Assembly (NCBI GenBank): GCA_949592205.1
Contig: CATIUR010000004.1
Coordinates: forward strand, 82,373,337-82,437,336
DNA length: 64,000 nucleotides
Source: Helichrysum umbraculigerum
Lineage: Eukaryota; Streptophyta; Magnoliopsida; Asterales; Asteraceae
Direction: 5' to 3'
Positions 11,778 through 22,297 of the stretch are shown piece by piece. Every line of letters begins with the position of its first letter. Position 1 is the first letter of the stretch. A model generated the notes under the pieces. That model did no database searches. It was given only the letters and a program-made list of their open reading frames with translations, and had not been told where the DNA came from. A program made the position numbers and the translations under genes.

Positions 11778-12970
11778 TGATGTAGCGTAACAAGTCACGT
11801 TTTTACCTACATTATTGACCCCATATTTAGGACTTTTATAACAAAAACATTCTTAAAACATCATTATTTATCATATTTTGTTATAAAGGTGAAAACTTGA
11901 CGGACTTTCCAAAACGATACGAAAAGGGCTGAAAATACACTGAAATAGGCACCAAATTGAGCCAAACCCTTAATCTACTATAAACTCCATACCAAGGCCT
12001 CACAATTATCTTATTTTGTAGCTATGGATATTACGAGAACGTGGATATAAGGATTGCTGAAAACGGATCAAGGATGAAAAAGTTATGCAAGTTACAGCGC
12101 CGCCGAAAGCTACAAAATGTATTCTGGACACGCCTGGGCCCCACACATCCAACTTCTACCAAATTGGCATCATTAGAAGCGTAACGGAATTAAAAAGCCG
12201 TAGGCGAAAGAATCAAGTCAAACGGACGCGAAACGAAGAAGATACGGCCTTCCGAAGTTGCGAGAAAAGTCAGAAAAATCACACGGCCTAGAACACGGCC
12301 ACCACAGGGCCGTACACGGCCTATACAGAGATGTACACGGCCTATACAGAGCCGTACACTGCCTGTATAGGCTGTACATGGCCTACTTTGGTCTCACACG
12401 GCCTCGCTTTTGCTTCGTTGGCTTGTACGTGTGCTTATGGACTTGTACTCTTTGATCCAAGGCTTGCCTATAAATAGTGGCCTCATTCACCTCATTCCAC
12501 ACACCAATTCTTCATAGAATTCTCACTTTCTCTCTCACACACTCTCTCTCTCTCTCTACTTTCTCTCTCTAGCACTACTCTTAGGAGTTAGAGTAGAATT
12601 AGAAAGGGTAGCTAGTTAGCGTAGCGGTAGTTGTAGCGTCTGTACGGAGTTACTCCGAGACTTTGGGTCACGAGGATTTGTCTGTAATACTTATTCAGGT
12701 TATATTTATATCTCTTTTCTTTATTTCGTAAATATGATTTGCTTATATTATGTTTACGTTGTATTGCTTACTAGAGATGCCATGCTAGGCTAGACAAATC
12801 TGTGTTTGCTATGATAATGGTTATGCTTAAGTAGTTATGATTTAATATGCAATTGGGATGACACCATTATGAAACAATGGAGGTAACGTTATACGGCTTT
12901 CATTTGTATAGCGCCGGAAACATCACGAATGTGTGTAGTACGGAACGTGGAAGCTATGAAAGTCGTGGGC
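11778..12970 (+). mobile_element. LTR type P, head portion, cut by E2
   Basis: This begins after the polypurine tract and should be E1's 3' LTR. A TATA box (tataaatag) lies at 12469-12477, followed by a CT-rich leader (12520-12575). The segment 12150-12220 and the later actactcttaggagttag are matched in E2's LTR, so the families are related. The sequence stops at E2's edge (12970) around the position equivalent to about 300 in the Q LTR. What follows E2 at 24334 is not its continuation as far as I can align it. Confidence 0.7.
12290..12415. repeat. Array of GCCGTACACGGCC-type words before the P LTR TATA box
   Basis: About eight variants of cacggcc, gccgtacacggcc and gtacatggcc lie in 125 bp, 55-180 bp upstream of the TATA box. 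Several are imperfect palindromes. Position and form match the array in E2's LTRs. Confidence 0.75.
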
Positions 12971-14988
12971 TGTCGCGGCCCCTATCGGTCGGTCGGATTT
13001 GACTCCGGTCGAAGTGGCGGACCGTGAGTTTTAAATTTATAAGAGCTGGGGCTCAAACTATAAGTACTACCTACCTTGGGAGCAAGCAGTAAGTATAACT
13101 CGAGGTCGTTCTTAAATCGGAGCGAATTGAAATAAAGCGGATCACCAAAGATTATGGTCGCAATTAGGATGGGGGTAGGTAGATAGATTTTGGATTGATT
13201 TGGTTTTATAATTATCCTAAATGCAGAAAAAGTAAATAACGAGAAATGAAATTAGGGTTTAAGCAGACAGGTAGAGATGTGATTACTGAAACTTGGATAC
13301 TAGGGTTTCGGGATGATGTTCATTATAAAATTGATTGGAGATTCACCAAATAAAGAGTAGACATACTTTTGGTGTAAACACTAGGACCCTACGTTCAGGT
13401 GAAACCCTAGAAACATATGTCACTGGAATCCTAGGTTATCATGATTCTGATCAGATCAGGCTGTTTTCAAACCTTCCTGAGCCTTTGCTTAATTAAGACA
13501 AAGTCACCCTAAATGTTCTAGGGATCAGGCATAAGGCAACAGACCGCAATTGTATATACTGACCTTTCTTAACACCTAATCGTCTATTTACTTTTATTAT
13601 AGCAAATACTGATTGTATCCTGTGTATGTTAAACTATTGGTGTGATTAGGGTTTTGCATGTCTAGGTATATGATTGACACTACCCTGTATTGTTTCTATT
13701 GAAGCACATACTCAACCATCATAAATATAGACCCTCCTTTATAGTCAGGCGTTCATCCCTAGGAATAATCATGGTGTACAGGGCAATTAGGCATTTCCAC
13801 AGTGTTCCAAACCCTAGATGTACTGACGGTGTACTGGGCATTTAAGCATTTCCACAGTGTTCCAGATCTTAGGTGTACTAACGGTGTACAGTGCAACAAG
13901 CATTTCCACAGCTTTGATTCCTAGACCACAGTTCTAGAAGGATCACTTCTAGGTAATTCACGATGAAACAATCCATGGCATTTCCTTAGCTTCCACGTAT
14001 TTGTACTCCACACGAGGTGTTTCCAACGCTATACGAAGTACCGTGCCTTTTTAAGGAAAGTTCATAGTTTCATACTGTAACTGGAGATAACTGTGTATTC
14101 ATAGTATTAGGGTTGATTAGATCCTATCCTAGGGCAACAGTCACGTGAAAGTCTGGAAAGGGTGATGAGAGACTAGATCTATATTCAGGATAAGCTTAAC
14201 CAGATACACAGCATAATAATTTCCAATCGTATAAATGAAACATTAATTTAACATCATCCCTACTCCTAATATCTACATTTCAACAATCACAATATTAAAC
14301 TACTCTATAAACATGGCAATATGCAGAATACAAACTGAAATAACATAAAGCACAAGCATTATAACAGTAAGTAAAGTTTAGATATCACTGGGAATACAGC
14401 AGCGTAATACTGAGGATTACAAATAGTCTGAACTTGAAAAACTCGTTACAACAAGATTACCAAGCTAAAACTTCCTCTACACTCGAACCGTAAGCTCAAC
14501 CCTAACCTTTCTCCTCTAACTCCTAAGAGTAGTGCTAGAGAGAGAAAGTTAGAGAGAGAAAGTGAAAGAAAAGAGAGAAATAAGAAAAGTGAGAAAATGA
14601 GAAATGTGTGAAAATGTTGAGATGTGTTAAGGTGTGTGAAATGAGGAGGAGTGATCCCCTATTTATAGGCAAAGCTCAAAAATCAGCCGTACAACTCGCG
14701 AAACAGCACGTACAAGCAAACGAAGCACGATACAAGGCAGCAGGGGCCGTATACGGCCTTAGGGGGGCCGTATACGGTGTGTACATGGCCGTATACGGTC
14801 TCTGTGGGGCCGTATATGGTTCCCAGGGCCGTATACGGTGTTCGTCTGATTTCGTTCGTTGCTTAAAACGCGCGTATCTCCTTCGTTATGCGTCCGTTTG
14901 ACCCGATTCTTTCGCCCGTGGTTTCGTAATTCCGTTACGCTTCTAATGATGCCAACTTCACTGAAATTGGATGTGTATAGCTCAAGCA
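12971..14988 (-). mobile_element. E2 3' LTR
   Basis: On the plus strand it starts tgtcgcggcccc and ends gctcaagca. It aligns along its length with 22298-24333. Relative to that copy it lacks 18 bp near its plus-strand left end (about 13010). On the minus strand the TATA box (tataaat) is at 14667-14661, followed by a CT-rich leader (14615-14530). The ORFs within it are not genes. Confidence 0.93.
14743..14839. repeat. Five-fold GGCCGTATACGG palindromes upstream of the E2 3' LTR TATA box
   Basis: Five copies of ggccgtata(c/t)gg lie in 97 bp. The first forms the full 14-bp palindrome GGCCGTATACGGCC. In the minus-strand sense the array ends about 75 bp upstream of the TATA box, the position of an enhancer-type element. 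The other LTR has the same five copies at 24088-24183. Confidence 0.85.
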
Positions 14989-17201
14989 TATCCAGAAGCA
15001 AGAAGCAATTATCATCAAGCATACTACCAATTCTCGTGATCTTGGAGTACACATGACTAGGCGATCTCACTATAGGTGGTCACTCAATTCACTCAAAGTG
15101 TATCGGGTTCCCTAACAATCTAGAACAATTGAAATCGCTCAAATAAGCCAGTCATGCAGCACTCATTGTCATAAGCTTGGTCGAGAATCGGATCTCCACC
15201 ACTTAGGTGAGGACGGTGCTAACTATCCCAAGACATTCAACGGGTGGTAGTGTTTGGTGAGGTTTAAGGTTATGGGTAGTGGTATATGTTTGGTTGTAAG
15301 GGTTTGACTTATCTTAAAACTCAAAGATAGTGAAAAACTTTATTTCAGAATGGAACGGAGGATTTTGTAGCTGCTCGTCTTCTATCGAATTTTTCTTGAG
15401 AAGGTGATACTTGAAGCACTCAGCTTTATTTGATGGAACTGTTTCTTTTTCTTTTCTTGATTTTTCTACTTTTTATTTTTCTTTTCTTCTTCAGAACTTC
15501 TTTGCCAGAGAATTTCTAAGGATATTTTATGTTGATCCTTTCAGAAATCCTTTTCGGAACTATGATCTTTGATCTTGAACTTCAATTTCTTTTGTCGTGC
15601 CAATTTTTCGCACTTTTGACTTTTTTAGAGTACATAGAAGAGGAAGACTTTAGAGCATAATTGAAGAGGATGTTCCAAAAGATGTTTTTCACGACCTTAG
15701 AAATTCTAAGATAAGGTTTTGGGAATTTTGGGTGAGTAGGGGTTTTGTACGAGGGTTTTTAAGAAAATGAAAGGTTTAGGCTCAACAGGGTTTATTAGGC
15801 GGATCATCGATACTGATAGTAAGTATCGGAAGGGTTTTGGGCTTGAAGAGATATGTAAAAATTGGGTTTAAATCCTAAGGAATGTCAAGGTCATCTAGCT
15901 GCACCTATACCGCGTACGGTACACACCAATGTGGTCTTGAAACGTATGTCTGGAGCACGTTCTAATTCAGAGATGCAAGCATCGGCACACACAAGAAATG
16001 AAAGTGAAGCATTAAAGATGAATGCTTTTAGGCTCAAGATACCTCACTACAAAATAGGGTTGTATGTGCCTAGCCATGCTCCTTTCAGATTATTGTTTCT
16101 TGCTCGAGAAATTTCTACCTTATTTTCCCTATATTCCAAAATACCTTACTCATATTTCGAGAATGATTCTTTTCGAAAGTATTTAACTCGAAAACTTAGA
16201 GTTTAGTTTCATAATTTAACTCATAATTTTAAATTTTTGAAAAAATTTGTTTGAAAAATTCGTTATTTTGGGAAAACATTTTCTGAGTAATGCTATTTTG
16301 GACATAAAAATTGCCTAAAATTATCCAAGGTATTCTATACCTTGCTATCCCACACTTAGAGGAACATTGTCCCTAATGTTCTCTTGAGTTGAGTTTTTAC
16401 TGGAGGTAAAATCCCACACTTAGAGTTTGAACATGTAAGAAAATGTTTCTTAAGTGTTAAATTTGGGTTTGAATCCCACACTTAGTGATAAGCTCAGGAT
16501 AAGGTATAGAATATAACAAGCTATCAAGACAGAATATATGTGATCATGAAATGGATAGAAGGTTAAGAAACTCCCCAGATAACGTTTTGAAGCATGTGAA
16601 ATTTTGCAGGAGAGAGAGAGTTGAAGCGAGCTTTCTTCTGCATTCTTCTTGAAGGACATCAAGCTTCATACGGAGTTATCCGGTGTCATGTATCCAACGT
16701 TATCAGAAATCAACTTCAATTCTTTTAAGTGGGGATCCTTATGGTGTAGAATCCCATACTTTAGGTTTTGAAGAAGTTGGAGTGATTTTGATAAGTGTTT
16801 GCGGTGTGGGGAGTGATCCCACACTTAGTTCTTTGAAGTGCTTGGATACAAGGAAGTTTTGAAAAGAACGAGTCCCCTCCATGAGATGTTTGAATGTTCC
16901 GCAGTCTGCAAATGTTGAAAACTGGTTCGGGTTGCCTTTTGACTTCACGGATTTTCTTGTTGAAAGTGCGTCATCTCGCCCTTTTTCCATGTTCATACAT
17001 CACAACATTTCTACTTATTAAACAGAAAGAAAATAAAACATAATAAGTAATAGCATAATGTAAATACGGACAGAGTGATCAACCAACCAGTGGCTGATAC
17101 AAATAGGTTCCAAAAGTAAGGTTTAACAGTAGCCAACAAACACAAGATAATAATGATGATAATGTCTGAAACCAAAGTCAGATGATGCAAATGGGGTAGA
17201 A
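14989..17201 (-). other. E2 long 3' untranslated region
   Basis: I see no gene. Read on the minus strand, AAGTGTGGGAT (atcccacactta on the plus strand) occurs near 16810, 16475, 16411 and 16349, with a variant near 16752. Blocks at 15050-15230 and 15880-16060 are similar to E1's 3' region. Unlike E1, no such motif abuts the LTR: the last bases before it read tcttgcttctggata, so the usual polypurine tract is not obvious and the end of this region looks shortened. Confidence 0.6.
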
Positions 17202-18929
17202 CTATGAAGCTGGGGATCCCTGGTCTGGTGCATCAATATGCTGAGTAGGAGCTGGTGCTGTGGATGGTCCTATGACTGACTGCTGGCCACTAGATACTCT
17301 CTGTCCCTGTTCTTCAGCATTGATCAGTTTGAGCTGAATCAATATGTCTCTGAGGGTAGCTGTTGGCAGTCTCATCGGATCAGTGTAGCCCCACTCTAGC
17401 AAAATAGCCGAAGTAACCCCTGCCTGCTCTAGTAAGGTCATGTAAGCCTGACGTAGCATGCTCTCTGTCGGTACAGCTGAGGAAGAGATTGGTCCCAAGT
17501 TTAATAGCATCCCGGAAGTGTCAAAAGATACAGCATCAGTGCCCAAGTAGACTGTGTCAGCACGGTAAGATCCACTGGCGACTGGCTGGGCAGGATGAGG
17601 AATCACAGGTGCAGAAATCACTGGCTGAACTACCGGTATCTCGGTCTCAAATGACTGGACCTGCTCTGGTACTGGTGTGGTCCGGATAGCGGGTGATGGT
17701 GTATGGGTGGTATGTGATGGGATGGATGTATGTGGTGGTGCTATGGCTGGTGGTGGTGGACCGCATTGGTACATGTAAGGCTCTAGGTCAGGAATACCAA
17801 GTTTCCTGGAAATCAACAGCTGATGGGAACGGCTAACCTGAAGAGCATGCAAAAGATAATACTGTGTCAGCGAGGTCACTGGATATGTGTAGTGAACGGT
17901 AGCCTGAGCTGGTGGCTCGGCTGTCTCAGCTCCTCTATGCGGGACACTAGTATGAGTAGTAGGTGCTCGGGCTCTATCAGATAGGCCATCCTCAGTATCT
18001 GCAACAGGTGAGGATCCTCTAACACGCTTTCCAGGGAGACGACATCCTGGAATGATCTGTTTGGTGTTCTTCCATAGGCACTGTCTCTGCTCATCTACCT
18101 CAACAAGATGGATCAACTTGCAGTAGTCCAAGTTGAATGGCAAAGAACGAGAACAAACAGTAAACTCCTCAGTGTGGGCCTCAGTCAACAATCCCATACT
18201 ATAAAGCAATCTAGTAATAATCGACCCCATGAACATGTGCCTATCCATGTCTGTCTCAGCTCCAAGTCTCTCAGCGATCAAGAAAGCAACATTCAGATTC
18301 TTTCCTCCTATGATTGCTTCCATGAACTTTAACTCTTCGGCACTCACAGCACCACCTTCCTTCTTTCCAAATATAGAACATGCTAACAACTTGTGAAGGA
18401 TGTGATGAACCGGCTTGATGAAAGTGGATGACTTAACACAGCTCCTAAAGTTTGATCCTGCTAAATCCATCCAAATATCCTTATGGTTCTTGTTTGGTAG
18501 GCTGGAGATGTCTTGAACACTGTTTCTGAACCATGCAGAGTTGACCTGAGACTCTGTATATAAACCAAGATACACTCCCAAGTCGGCAACTGAGATATGA
18601 TGAATCTGTTCCTGAAACCTGAATGAAATCTTTCTTTTGTCGGATACGCTCATCTTTGGATTCAGCTGGTAAGTCATCATGAACTCTGTCACTACTTCTC
18701 GGTATGCATACTCATCTATATCGAAGAGACGGAGAAAGGCATTGTTTACTTGACCATCGGTCTCATACATCAACAAACTCTTCAACTCATCCCTGATCCC
18801 TAGCTTAATCATGTCTTTCCATACCACATATCGATTACTGCCTATCGGTCGCTGCAACCACTGGCGAATGAGTGACCTATTCTTTGAAGACTTTGCCAAG
18901 TAGCTGAGTGAAGGTGGGCAATTTTCCAT
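17202..18929 (-). CDS. E2 Athila-type third ORF (ATHILA ORF-1-like)
   Basis: This is an intact 575-residue ORF. Residues about 20-330 are a globular domain of the kind found in plant retrotransposon third ORFs (VADLGVYLGLYTES, then MEAIIGGKNLNVAFLIAERL and GSIITRLLYSMGLL). Residues 330-450 are rich in Pro, Thr and Ser; the tail includes LRQAYMTLLEQAGVTSA. I see no signal peptide or membrane span, so the env label used for this position in Athila is not supported by sequence. The ATG directly follows a 3' splice-site-like sequence (cttttatcacag), which is why I chose this start. The biochemical role is unknown. Confidence 0.8.
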   Translation of the reverse strand: MENCPPSLSYLAKSSKNRSLIRQWLQRPIGSNRYVVWKDMIKLGIRDELKSLLMYETDGQVNNAFLRLFDIDEYAYREVVTEFMMTYQLNPKMSVSDKRKISFRFQEQIHHISVADLGVYLGLYTESQVNSAWFRNSVQDISSLPNKNHKDIWMDLAGSNFRSCVKSSTFIKPVHHILHKLLACSIFGKKEGGAVSAEELKFMEAIIGGKNLNVAFLIAERLGAETDMDRHMFMGSIITRLLYSMGLLTEAHTEEFTVCSRSLPFNLDYCKLIHLVEVDEQRQCLWKNTKQIIPGCRLPGKRVRGSSPVADTEDGLSDRARAPTTHTSVPHRGAETAEPPAQATVHYTYPVTSLTQYYLLHALQVSRSHQLLISRKLGIPDLEPYMYQCGPPPPAIAPPHTSIPSHTTHTPSPAIRTTPVPEQVQSFETEIPVVQPVISAPVIPHPAQPVASGSYRADTVYLGTDAVSFDTSGMLLNLGPISSSAVPTESMLRQAYMTLLEQAGVTSAILLEWGYTDPMRLPTATLRDILIQLKLINAEEQGQRVSSGQQSVIGPSTAPAPTQHIDAPDQGSPAS

Positions 18930-19990
18930 CTGTGATAAAAGACAAGAAAAGATTAGGCCATAATAGTGATATATTAATGGATATGCTAAAGTACTTCCAA
19001 ATTTTCAGAAAAAATTGGAAATGTAGGCTTTAGAAATGGGCATATCCAGAAATTTTAAAATTGCTAAACCTAACCGCAACCAATCACAAATCCAAAAACT
19101 TTTATCAACTTATGTCTAAATAAGGGTAAGTGGCACAAAGCTTCAAGTTTCTAGCATAATTAAAGCAAGTCAACAAGGTACCTAACTTAATTATCCCAAG
19201 CACTAAAAACTTAAATACTTCATGTTTATGGTTTAATCAATCTAAATGAGCTTAATACTTTGGATAAATCCAAGGTTATATAATTACCTCAAGTAAATCA
19301 ATTAATCATAAAAGGGCATATTACCAATTAAATATGCAATCCAACTTTCCGCAATTTCCAAAAGACATAAAGCTGTATTTTACATGATTTCAAGCAAAGA
19401 ATGGAAGTAAACTTATTCGACAAAAATGGTAGTTTTTAGAAAATGGCATTTTTGTTGGTTTCATTTTAAAGTCATACACTTTATTAATTAAAGTGATAAA
19501 CTTAAAAAATGATTAAATGAACCGAAACTTGATTTGATAATCTTGTAAGCTTTTTAAGTTTGGAAAAGTCATAAACATGGTTTAAAAATAAAAGTTTTAA
19601 GAAAAAATAATGTTTATGATGATTTTATTAAAAATGAGCTTACTTTAATTACCAAAAACTAGCTTAATCATTTTCTAATCACAAATGATCAATCAAAACA
19701 TGTTAACCTATCATATTTAAGCATAACTCAATCAACAAAAGTCAACATAAGCAATTAATCATCCAAAAAGTCAAACTAGCCATAGTTCATCAAAAAGTCA
19801 ACACTTTAATTCCCAATCTTGCAATCAAGCCAACAATTCACTAGATTAAGCTTGTAATCATGTCAAGCATCAAGATAAGCATGAAATAACACTAAAGATT
19901 GCAACTTTTAACCATGAAATCTATGAAAATGAGTTACAAGCCCTAATTTTTAAAGTTTCATGAAAATCACAAAAGTAGGTCAAGAATTAC
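18930..19990 (-). other. Predicted 1,061-bp intron before the E2 third ORF
   Basis: On the minus strand a donor-like AAG|GTAATTC lies at 19991/19990. An acceptor-like cttgtcttttatcacag ends at 18930, directly against the ATG at 18929. The stretch is AT-rich, has no ORF of note, and contains many short runs such as aaaagtcaac. Splicing would join a 5' untranslated exon to the ORF. Transcript evidence is lacking, so this is a sequence prediction. Confidence 0.55.
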
Positions 19991-20674
19991 CTTAAACTTG
20001 ATGTAATGATGTTGTGGATGCAAGAAAGATCATAAAATGATGAATTTTGAGCTTGGAATCATGCAAAATGGTTGAGTAATGGAGATTTGGTGGTGATGGA
20101 GGTGAGGCCGACGGTTTGGAGGTGGGGAGAGGAAGAAGATGAACTTTTTTTAATGTTTTGTCTTATGTGTGTGGCTAAAATCCCTTTTTATACCCTTCCA
20201 AACGCACGCGATTTAAAATTCGCGAAAGATACAAAACATACAAGTAAAATTTCAAAGTTAAAAATTTTTTAATAAAACAATTTTAAAAAGTATGTTCGTA
20301 ATTTTCTGAATCTTTACGCGCAGTCTGAAAAGATATTGCGAATCGTATGCGAAATCGTATACGTTTTTATTTAAAACAAGACAATCTTTTTGTGTTCTTT
20401 AAAATCCAAGACAAATTCAAAATTAATTTTTCAACATTTAAAAATAAACTTTTTCGAACTTTCTGAAAATGTCTGAAATTCGTTACTTGTGTTGTGCGAA
20501 TTTGAATTTTAAAAGAACGTTTTCTTGTATTTTAAAATGCAAGCTTTTAAATTTAAAAATAAACCACTAATATTACTTATCCTAAATACTTAAAATAAAA
20601 CTAATTTAACTAAAGTTTGGGTTGCCTCCCAAAAAGCGCTTGGTTAAAGTCGGTAGCTCGACTTTTAGACAAAT
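19991..20674 (-). promoter_or_regulatory. Predicted internal promoter and untranslated first exon of the E2 third ORF
   Basis: On the minus strand a strong TATA box (tataaaaa) lies at 20192-20185 in the context gaagggtataaaaaggga. Transcription would start near 20155. The predicted exon (about 20155-19991) is CT-rich (ttcatcttcttcctctccc) and holds two short upstream ORFs of about 10 and 13 codons. Upstream, at about 20650-20625, is the block aagcgctttttgggaggcaa, also seen after E1's pol. The rest of 20193-20620 is AT-rich and shows nothing else. Confidence 0.5.
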
Positions 20675-22141
20675 TTATTGAATACTGCCCAAGAGCAATT
20701 TAAGTGAATTTGGTGCTCTTGGTTGAGGGAAAGTGTAGCGAAGAATAAAGTCACAAGTGAGAATCTTAATGACATAATCAACTAGGTCTGCGGGGTGTAA
20801 CGAGAATCGTTCGTGTTCAGTGAGAAACATACGTTCCTCTTTGCCTAAATCTAGAAGATTGTCAATAAACTTGTTAAATTCCTTTCTAACTTTCTTAGGG
20901 TTTGAAATTCCGTTTCGTGATCCGTCATCTATATTGTTTAAGTCATGAAGAAGCATTCCTAGGGTTTGTTGAAATTTCCATTCTTCTCTTGAATCGGGAT
21001 TTCCGGTGGTAGTGTAAACTGACTCCGTGATTTCTTCGATTAAAGATGTTTGTGAAACGGTGAAAGGAAATTTTGACTGAGCAAATAACAAAGTGAGTGA
21101 GACGTTAATATCCTTCCTTTCAGCAAAGAAAGTAGCTTCCATGTTATCGTTAGTGGCTCCAGGGAATATCTCTAACAACTTGTTGATCATATAAGTAGCG
21201 GGGTCAACGAAAAATGGGATTTTATCAGAAATGACGAGAGATATAGAGGGATCTTTGCTGATCCAGAACTCAAGCTCATAAATCATAGCTGCAACATGAC
21301 GATTAATTAGGGTTTGGGAAACCGGTTGATAATCGATGCAGGCGAATAGGTCCATTAGTAGGTCTATTTCTGATTTAAGCTTTAGTTCTTGCTCTCGATA
21401 ATGTGTGAGGATACCTTCCTCCTTTTGATTTGGAAGATGGTGGAGAATACCAACCTGTTTCTTTATCCTACGAGCGACTTCTCTTTGTTCAACTGAAAAA
21501 GGAAAGTCAGACGTTTTGAGTTGTCTGGCAAATGCCCGACAAACATCTAATCTCCTATCAGGATCAAAAGAGTTACCTGTGTAGCGGATAATTTCTTCAG
21601 GTTTGATTGGTAAAGTCCTATCAACAACACGATAGATGGTGTACTCAGGTTCGGGTACGAGGTTCAAAAAGATAGGTGATTTTGGAGGGTATTCGTAAGC
21701 TTCTTCGTCCCATGGTGGAAGACGTTCTTCAATGGGTGGAAAACGAAAGGGTTGAAGATGTTCAGAGTTACTCTCGACAAAACCAGATGAGGTAGGGAAT
21801 TGAAAGAAGTTTTCTAAGGAATATGAAATCTCAGGAACAGGTATAACCTGATAGCTTAGAATGCTAGATGCAGAAGTTGAGATCTTCTGATGAGAATCAT
21901 GGGTTCCTAAGTCAAGGTCTAAGAATTGCCCTATGGTTCTAGATTCATCGTCTGAATTAGCGGAGATAACTTCGGAAGAGGATAAAGATGAAGAGTAGAC
22001 GTCATATTCCAACTCTTGTTCTAAGCAGGCGAAGAACTCAGCGTCATCCATGGCCATCATTTCTTCGGACGTCTTGAGGGCGAGTGGAGAAATGGGGCTA
22101 GACGGAAATGAATCACAGAAAGATGTTTTTGTATTTTTCAT
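20675..22141 (-). CDS. E2 488-aa ORF of unknown function in the gag-pol position
   Basis: This uninterrupted ORF starts about 130 bases after the primer-binding site. I do not recognise it. The first 140 residues are acidic and Ser-rich (MMAMDDAEFFACLEQELEYD). Residues about 150-488 look globular: EYTIYRVVDRTLPIKPEEI, RRLDVCRAFARQLKTSDFPF, HRLPNQ-type turns, then a helix-rich end (KKVRKEFNKFIDNLLDLG). There is no zinc knuckle, protease DSG or DTG motif, reverse transcriptase box or membrane span. It could be a highly diverged Gag, a captured host gene, or an element-specific protein. Preservation across 488 codons argues for recent selection or youth. Confidence 0.7.
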   Translation of the reverse strand: MKNTKTSFCDSFPSSPISPLALKTSEEMMAMDDAEFFACLEQELEYDVYSSSLSSSEVISANSDDESRTIGQFLDLDLGTHDSHQKISTSASSILSYQVIPVPEISYSLENFFQFPTSSGFVESNSEHLQPFRFPPIEERLPPWDEEAYEYPPKSPIFLNLVPEPEYTIYRVVDRTLPIKPEEIIRYTGNSFDPDRRLDVCRAFARQLKTSDFPFSVEQREVARRIKKQVGILHHLPNQKEEGILTHYREQELKLKSEIDLLMDLFACIDYQPVSQTLINRHVAAMIYELEFWISKDPSISLVISDKIPFFVDPATYMINKLLEIFPGATNDNMEATFFAERKDINVSLTLLFAQSKFPFTVSQTSLIEEITESVYTTTGNPDSREEWKFQQTLGMLLHDLNNIDDGSRNGISNPKKVRKEFNKFIDNLLDLGKEERMFLTEHERFSLHPADLVDYVIKILTCDFILRYTFPQPRAPNSLKLLLGSIQ

Positions 22142-22270
22142 TTTTTTTTTAATTAACCTAAATTAAACTAAGGAAAGCAAATAACTACCAACTAAGTTTG
22201 GGAAAACCTAATTGGAAAGGATCTCCTAAAAGCTATAATATCTAAGGCGGCTTCAAATTGTAACGCTCTA

Positions 22271-22291
22271 CGATCCCCGGCAGCGGCGCCA
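22271..22291 (-). promoter_or_regulatory. E2 primer-binding site
   Basis: The minus strand reads tggcgccgctgccggggatc, six bases after the LTR end. This is the Athila-type site, which I associate with the tRNA-Asp 3' end. It is intact, unlike E1's copy. Confidence 0.85.
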
Positions 22292-22297
22292 AAAACT

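Noticed and set aside
14608..15070. 97-aa and 103-aa ORFs at 14608-14901 and 14759-15070, and their copies near 23953-24439
   Set aside because: They cross the palindrome array and the LTR boundary. They are repeated only because the LTR is repeated.
15862..16206. 114-aa plus-strand ORF in E2
   Set aside because: Antisense to the element in its noncoding 3' region, with no recognisable features.
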